NCBI GenBank assembly: GCA_905215105.1
Contig: CAJMOI010000086.1
Location: forward strand, 1 to 8,073
Length of the DNA: 8,073 nt
Reading direction: 5' to 3'
Source: an uncultured bacterium
Lineage (GTDB): Bacteria; Bacillota; Clostridia; Oscillospirales; Acutalibacteraceae
Shown: positions 6,141 to 8,073 of the stretch, piece after piece
How the letters are laid out: every line of letters begins with the position of its first letter
How positions within the stretch are numbered: position 1 is the first letter of the stretch
Made by a program: the position numbers and the translations under genes
The notes under the pieces: generated by a model
Database searches by the model: none
What the model was told of the DNA's origin: nothing
The model's input: the letters and a program-made list of their open reading frames with translations, nothing else

Positions 6141-7205
6141 TTATCCAAATAAGCTCTGCTGCATGATGGCTGCTTCACCGGGAGGGGTGAGTCCCAAATG
6201 ACGATACGCTGCCGGAGTCACACACCGTCCCCGAGGGGTACGGTTTAAAAAGCCAATCTGCATCAGATAGGGTTCTATAACATCTTCAATGGTAACGGAT
6301 TCTTCACCAATGGCCGCCGCCAGGGTGTCCAGTCCCACCGGGCCGCCGTTATAGTAATCGATCATCGCCCGCATCATGCGGCGGTCGCCGGAATCCAGCC
6401 CCAGCTCGTCGATTTCCAGACGGTCCAGCGCAATGGAAGCGCTGTGCTCGTCAATCACCCCGTTGCTGATGACCTGCGCGAAATCGCGCACTCGTTTCAG
6501 CAGCCGGTTGGCGATACGGGGCGTACCCCGGGAACGCCGGGCGATTTCCAGTGCACCATCGGCGGCAATGTCAATACCTAAAATTCTGGCACTACGGGTC
6601 ACAATCTGAGCCAGCTCTTTCGGGGAATACATTTCCAGCCGGAGCACCACGCCAAAACGGTCACGCAGAGGAGCGGTTAGCTGTCCGGCCCGGGTAGTAG
6701 CGCCCACCAGCGTGAATTTGGGCAGTGGCAGGTGATAAGAAGCTGCCATCTGCCCCTTGCCGGTGATGATATCCAGCGCAAAGTCCTCCATGGCGGGATA
6801 GAGGATTTCCTCTACACTTCGGGAAAGACGGTGCACCTCATCGATAAACAGCACGTCGCCGGGATTCAGGTTGGTGAGCAGCGCTGCCAGATCACCGGGC
6901 TTTTCAATGGCCGGACCGCTGGTAATGCGCAGGTTCACGCCCAGCTCATTGGCGATGATGCCGGCCAGGGTGGTTTTACCCAAGCCGGGCGGGCCATAGA
7001 GAAGCACATGATCCAGTGCTTCGCCCCGCTGCCGGGCCGCTTCAATAAACACAGACAGATTCTCTTTGGCTTTATCCTGTCCGATATATTCCGAAAGGGT
7101 TCGCGGGCGCAGGGGATTTTCCACCGCTGCGTCCTCCGGGTTATAGGCCGGGTCAATCATCCGGTTTTCAAAATCCATTTCGGAAGCCGTACTCTCGTAA
7201 TCCAA
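6141..7205 (-). CDS. ruvB: Holliday junction branch migration ATPase RuvB
   Basis: RuvB is the AAA+ hexameric motor that moves Holliday junctions with RuvA. The 354-residue product has Walker A GPPGLGKTT (71-79), Walker B LFIDEVH (119-125), sensor 1 GATTRAG (168-174), an arginine-finger region RDRFG (181-185) and sensor 2 RGTPR (226-230). A winged-helix domain follows to the C terminus (GFLNRTPRGR at 318-327). I chose a TTG start at 7205 because a GGGGGGAG run (7217-7210) lies just upstream. An in-frame GTG at 7229 overlaps the ruvA stop and has no ribosome binding site, and the ATG at 7178 has only a weak one. The presensor hairpin (145-163, TGKGQMAASYHLPL) differs from the common GxGPSARSxxLDL. 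The 14-base gap after ruvA indicates co-transcription. Confidence 0.96.
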   Translation of the reverse strand: MDYESTASEMDFENRMIDPAYNPEDAAVENPLRPRTLSEYIGQDKAKENLSVFIEAARQRGEALDHVLLYGPPGLGKTTLAGIIANELGVNLRITSGPAIEKPGDLAALLTNLNPGDVLFIDEVHRLSRSVEEILYPAMEDFALDIITGKGQMAASYHLPLPKFTLVGATTRAGQLTAPLRDRFGVVLRLEMYSPKELAQIVTRSARILGIDIAADGALEIARRSRGTPRIANRLLKRVRDFAQVISNGVIDEHSASIALDRLEIDELGLDSGDRRMMRAMIDYYNGGPVGLDTLAAAIGEESVTIEDVIEPYLMQIGFLNRTPRGRCVTPAAYRHLGLTPPGEAAIMQQSLFG

Positions 7206-7209
7206 TGAT

Positions 7210-7217
7210 CTCCCCCC
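7210..7217 (-). promoter_or_regulatory. Purine-rich ribosome binding site that fixes the ruvB start at TTG
   Basis: Eight purines (GGGGGGAG) on the minus strand lie between the ruvA stop and TTG 7205, 4 bases before the start. This is the only good Shine-Dalgarno-like sequence near the candidate ruvB starts. Confidence 0.6.
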
Positions 7218-7219
7218 TG

Positions 7220-7840
7220 TCAATCCCACTTAGGCGCCATGGCCTTCAGGGAAAGCCGAATCAGTTCCTCTACGGACAGAGAGGAATCCAGCTTTCCGAC
7301 CACCGCCGCCGCGTCGCTGGGGCTGTATCCCAGCACTGCCAGCGCGTTGACAGCCTCGGCGGCATTGGAAGAAGCCGACACCACGCCGGCCGCTTCAATA
7401 TTCTCCATAGACAGCCCAACCTCGGCGGAGCCGCCCATTTTCTTTACTTTATCTTTCAACTCCAGCGCAATCCGCTGGGCCAGCTTGGGGCCGACGCCGC
7501 TGGCACGGGTCAGCGCTTTGCTGTCTCCGGAAGCCACAGCCATAGCCACCCGCTCCGGGGTCAGCTCTGACAAAATGGCCAATCCCACTTTGGGACCGAC
7601 ACCGCTGACACCGGTAAGCATTTTAAAGCAGTTTAGCTCGCTCATGCTGTAAAAACCAAACAGATCCAGCGCATCCTCCCGGACGTTGAGATGGGTATAC
7701 AGGGTGACGGTCTCCCCCAGCTGAGGCAGATTCCGCTGGGTGCTAAGAGTGGTCAAACACTTAAAGCCGACACCGCCGCATTCCACCACCACAAACCCCA
7801 TTTCCGAATGAATGAGCTTTCCTTTCAGACTATAAAACAC
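7220..7840 (-). CDS. ruvA: Holliday junction DNA-binding protein RuvA
   Basis: RuvA binds four-way junctions as a tetramer and loads RuvB. The 206-residue product has the three usual parts: an N-terminal OB-fold (FYSLKGKLI onward, about 1-64), two helix-hairpin-helix motifs (GVSGVGPKVGLAIL at 77-90 and ASGVGPKLAQRIALELK at 113-129), and a C-terminal domain III (about 155-203) that contacts RuvB. The acidic pin residues E55 and D56 (in REDA) are present at the same numbers as in E. coli RuvA. The start is GTG 7840, preceded by GGGAGG at 7853-7848 with 7-base spacing, and it gives the canonical N terminus. The frame is open further upstream, but that stretch encodes the end of ruvC in another frame. 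Twenty bases separate it from ruvC. Confidence 0.97.
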   Translation of the reverse strand: MFYSLKGKLIHSEMGFVVVECGGVGFKCLTTLSTQRNLPQLGETVTLYTHLNVREDALDLFGFYSMSELNCFKMLTGVSGVGPKVGLAILSELTPERVAMAVASGDSKALTRASGVGPKLAQRIALELKDKVKKMGGSAEVGLSMENIEAAGVVSASSNAAEAVNALAVLGYSPSDAAAVVGKLDSSLSVEELIRLSLKAMAPKWD

Positions 7841-7847
7841 AATGGTA

Positions 7848-7853
7848 CCTCCC
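7848..7853 (-). promoter_or_regulatory. Ribosome binding site that fixes the ruvA start at GTG
   Basis: GGGAGG on the minus strand sits 7 bases before GTG 7840 and within the 20-base ruvC-ruvA gap. It supports the GTG start, whose product begins with the usual FYSLKGKL of RuvA. Confidence 0.8.
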
Positions 7854-7860
7854 TGTCCTG

Positions 7861-8073
7861 TCAGCCCCGGCGAAGCAGGCTTCTTCGTAAGGCAGAGCCT
7901 GCGGCCTGTCCGTGACAAATGGCCATGGCCAGCGCGTCGGCGGTATCGTCGGGCTTGGGAATTTCCTGCAAACACAAAAGCCGGCGGGTCATCTCCATCA
8001 CCTGTGGCTTTTTGGCCCCGCCATAGCCGGTGACCGCCATTTTCACCTGCATGGGGGTATATTCAAACACCGG
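7861..8073 (-). CDS. ruvC: Holliday junction resolvase RuvC, C-terminal part (cut by the window edge)
   Basis: Only the last 70 residues are inside the window; the reading frame continues past base 8073. They match the end of RuvC, the dimeric endonuclease that cuts Holliday junctions. The segment FEYTPMQVKMAVTGYGGAKK is the conserved DNA-binding stretch, and KPDDTADALAMAICH carries the last two catalytic aspartates (the first or second D of PDD with the D of ADALA, equivalent to D138 and D141 of E. coli). The tail after AICHG is short and arginine-rich. The other catalytic residues lie outside the window, so completeness cannot be judged. The position directly before ruvA and ruvB gives the clostridial ruvCAB order. 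Confidence 0.95.
   Translation of the reverse strand, partial: PVFEYTPMQVKMAVTGYGGAKKPQVMEMTRRLLCLQEIPKPDDTADALAMAICHGQAAGSALRRSLLRRG

Noticed and set aside
5371..6201. A 276-codon open frame on the plus strand
   Set aside because: It runs opposite the acetyltransferase and HD genes, which have clear family motifs and ribosome binding sites; the frame shows no recognisable domain.
7220..7975. A longer RuvA start about 45 residues upstream
   Set aside because: The extra segment overlaps ruvC, is arginine-rich nonsense for the family, and the GTG at 7840 has a strong ribosome binding site and the canonical N terminus.
1..8073. CRISPR array, mobile element, toxin-antitoxin or defence genes
   Set aside because: No regularly spaced repeats, transposase or integrase motifs or small toxin-like pairs were seen; nearly all sequence is accounted for by housekeeping genes.

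Overview
The window is a compact block of housekeeping genes, all on the minus strand. It reads from the right edge to the left as ruvC (3' end only), ruvA, ruvB, a GNAT acetyltransferase, an HD-domain hydrolase, glmM, a class I SAM methyltransferase, ecfA1, ecfA2 and ecfT. No gap between genes exceeds about 75 bases, and two gene pairs overlap, so the layout looks like one long operon or a few tightly joined ones. I see no tRNA, rRNA, CRISPR array, transposase, phage gene or resistance gene, and no convincing coding sequence on the plus strand.

The organism is most likely a clostridial Bacillota, probably an Oscillospiraceae-like gut bacterium. The reasons are strong GGAGG-type ribosome binding sites, a Bacillota-type shared ECF energizing module with separate EcfA1 and EcfA2, a ruvC-ruvA-ruvB order (Bacilli usually use RecU instead of RuvC), and moderately GC-rich, CTG-preferring codon use. 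The family-level placement is inference.

Right part (6141-8073): RuvC, RuvA and RuvB process Holliday junctions. RuvA binds the junction, RuvB drives branch migration by ATP hydrolysis, and RuvC cuts it. RuvA appears to start at GTG and RuvB at TTG; both starts were chosen from ribosome binding sites and family alignment. Middle part (4950-6129): a RimJ/RimL-like GNAT acetyltransferase overlaps an HD-domain metal-dependent hydrolase of unknown substrate by 17 bases. Then comes glmM (3527-4876), phosphoglucosamine mutase, which makes glucosamine-1-phosphate for cell-wall precursors, followed by a PUA-less COG1092-type methyltransferase.

Left part (36-2569): ecfA1, ecfA2 and ecfT encode the two ATPases and the transmembrane coupling protein of an ECF vitamin/micronutrient importer. 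No substrate-binding S component is present, so this is probably a shared (group II) module serving S components encoded elsewhere. At the extreme left edge, just after ecfT, an inverted repeat resembles intergenic repeats that I recall from Oscillospiraceae genomes.

I did not find a clearly new biological system. The points most worth a second look are the edge repeat, the methyltransferase that lacks the usual m5C catalytic cysteine context, the HD protein with a possible two-metal site, and a run of three genes with no TTA, CTA or TCA codon, which leaves a 3.3-kb open antisense frame.
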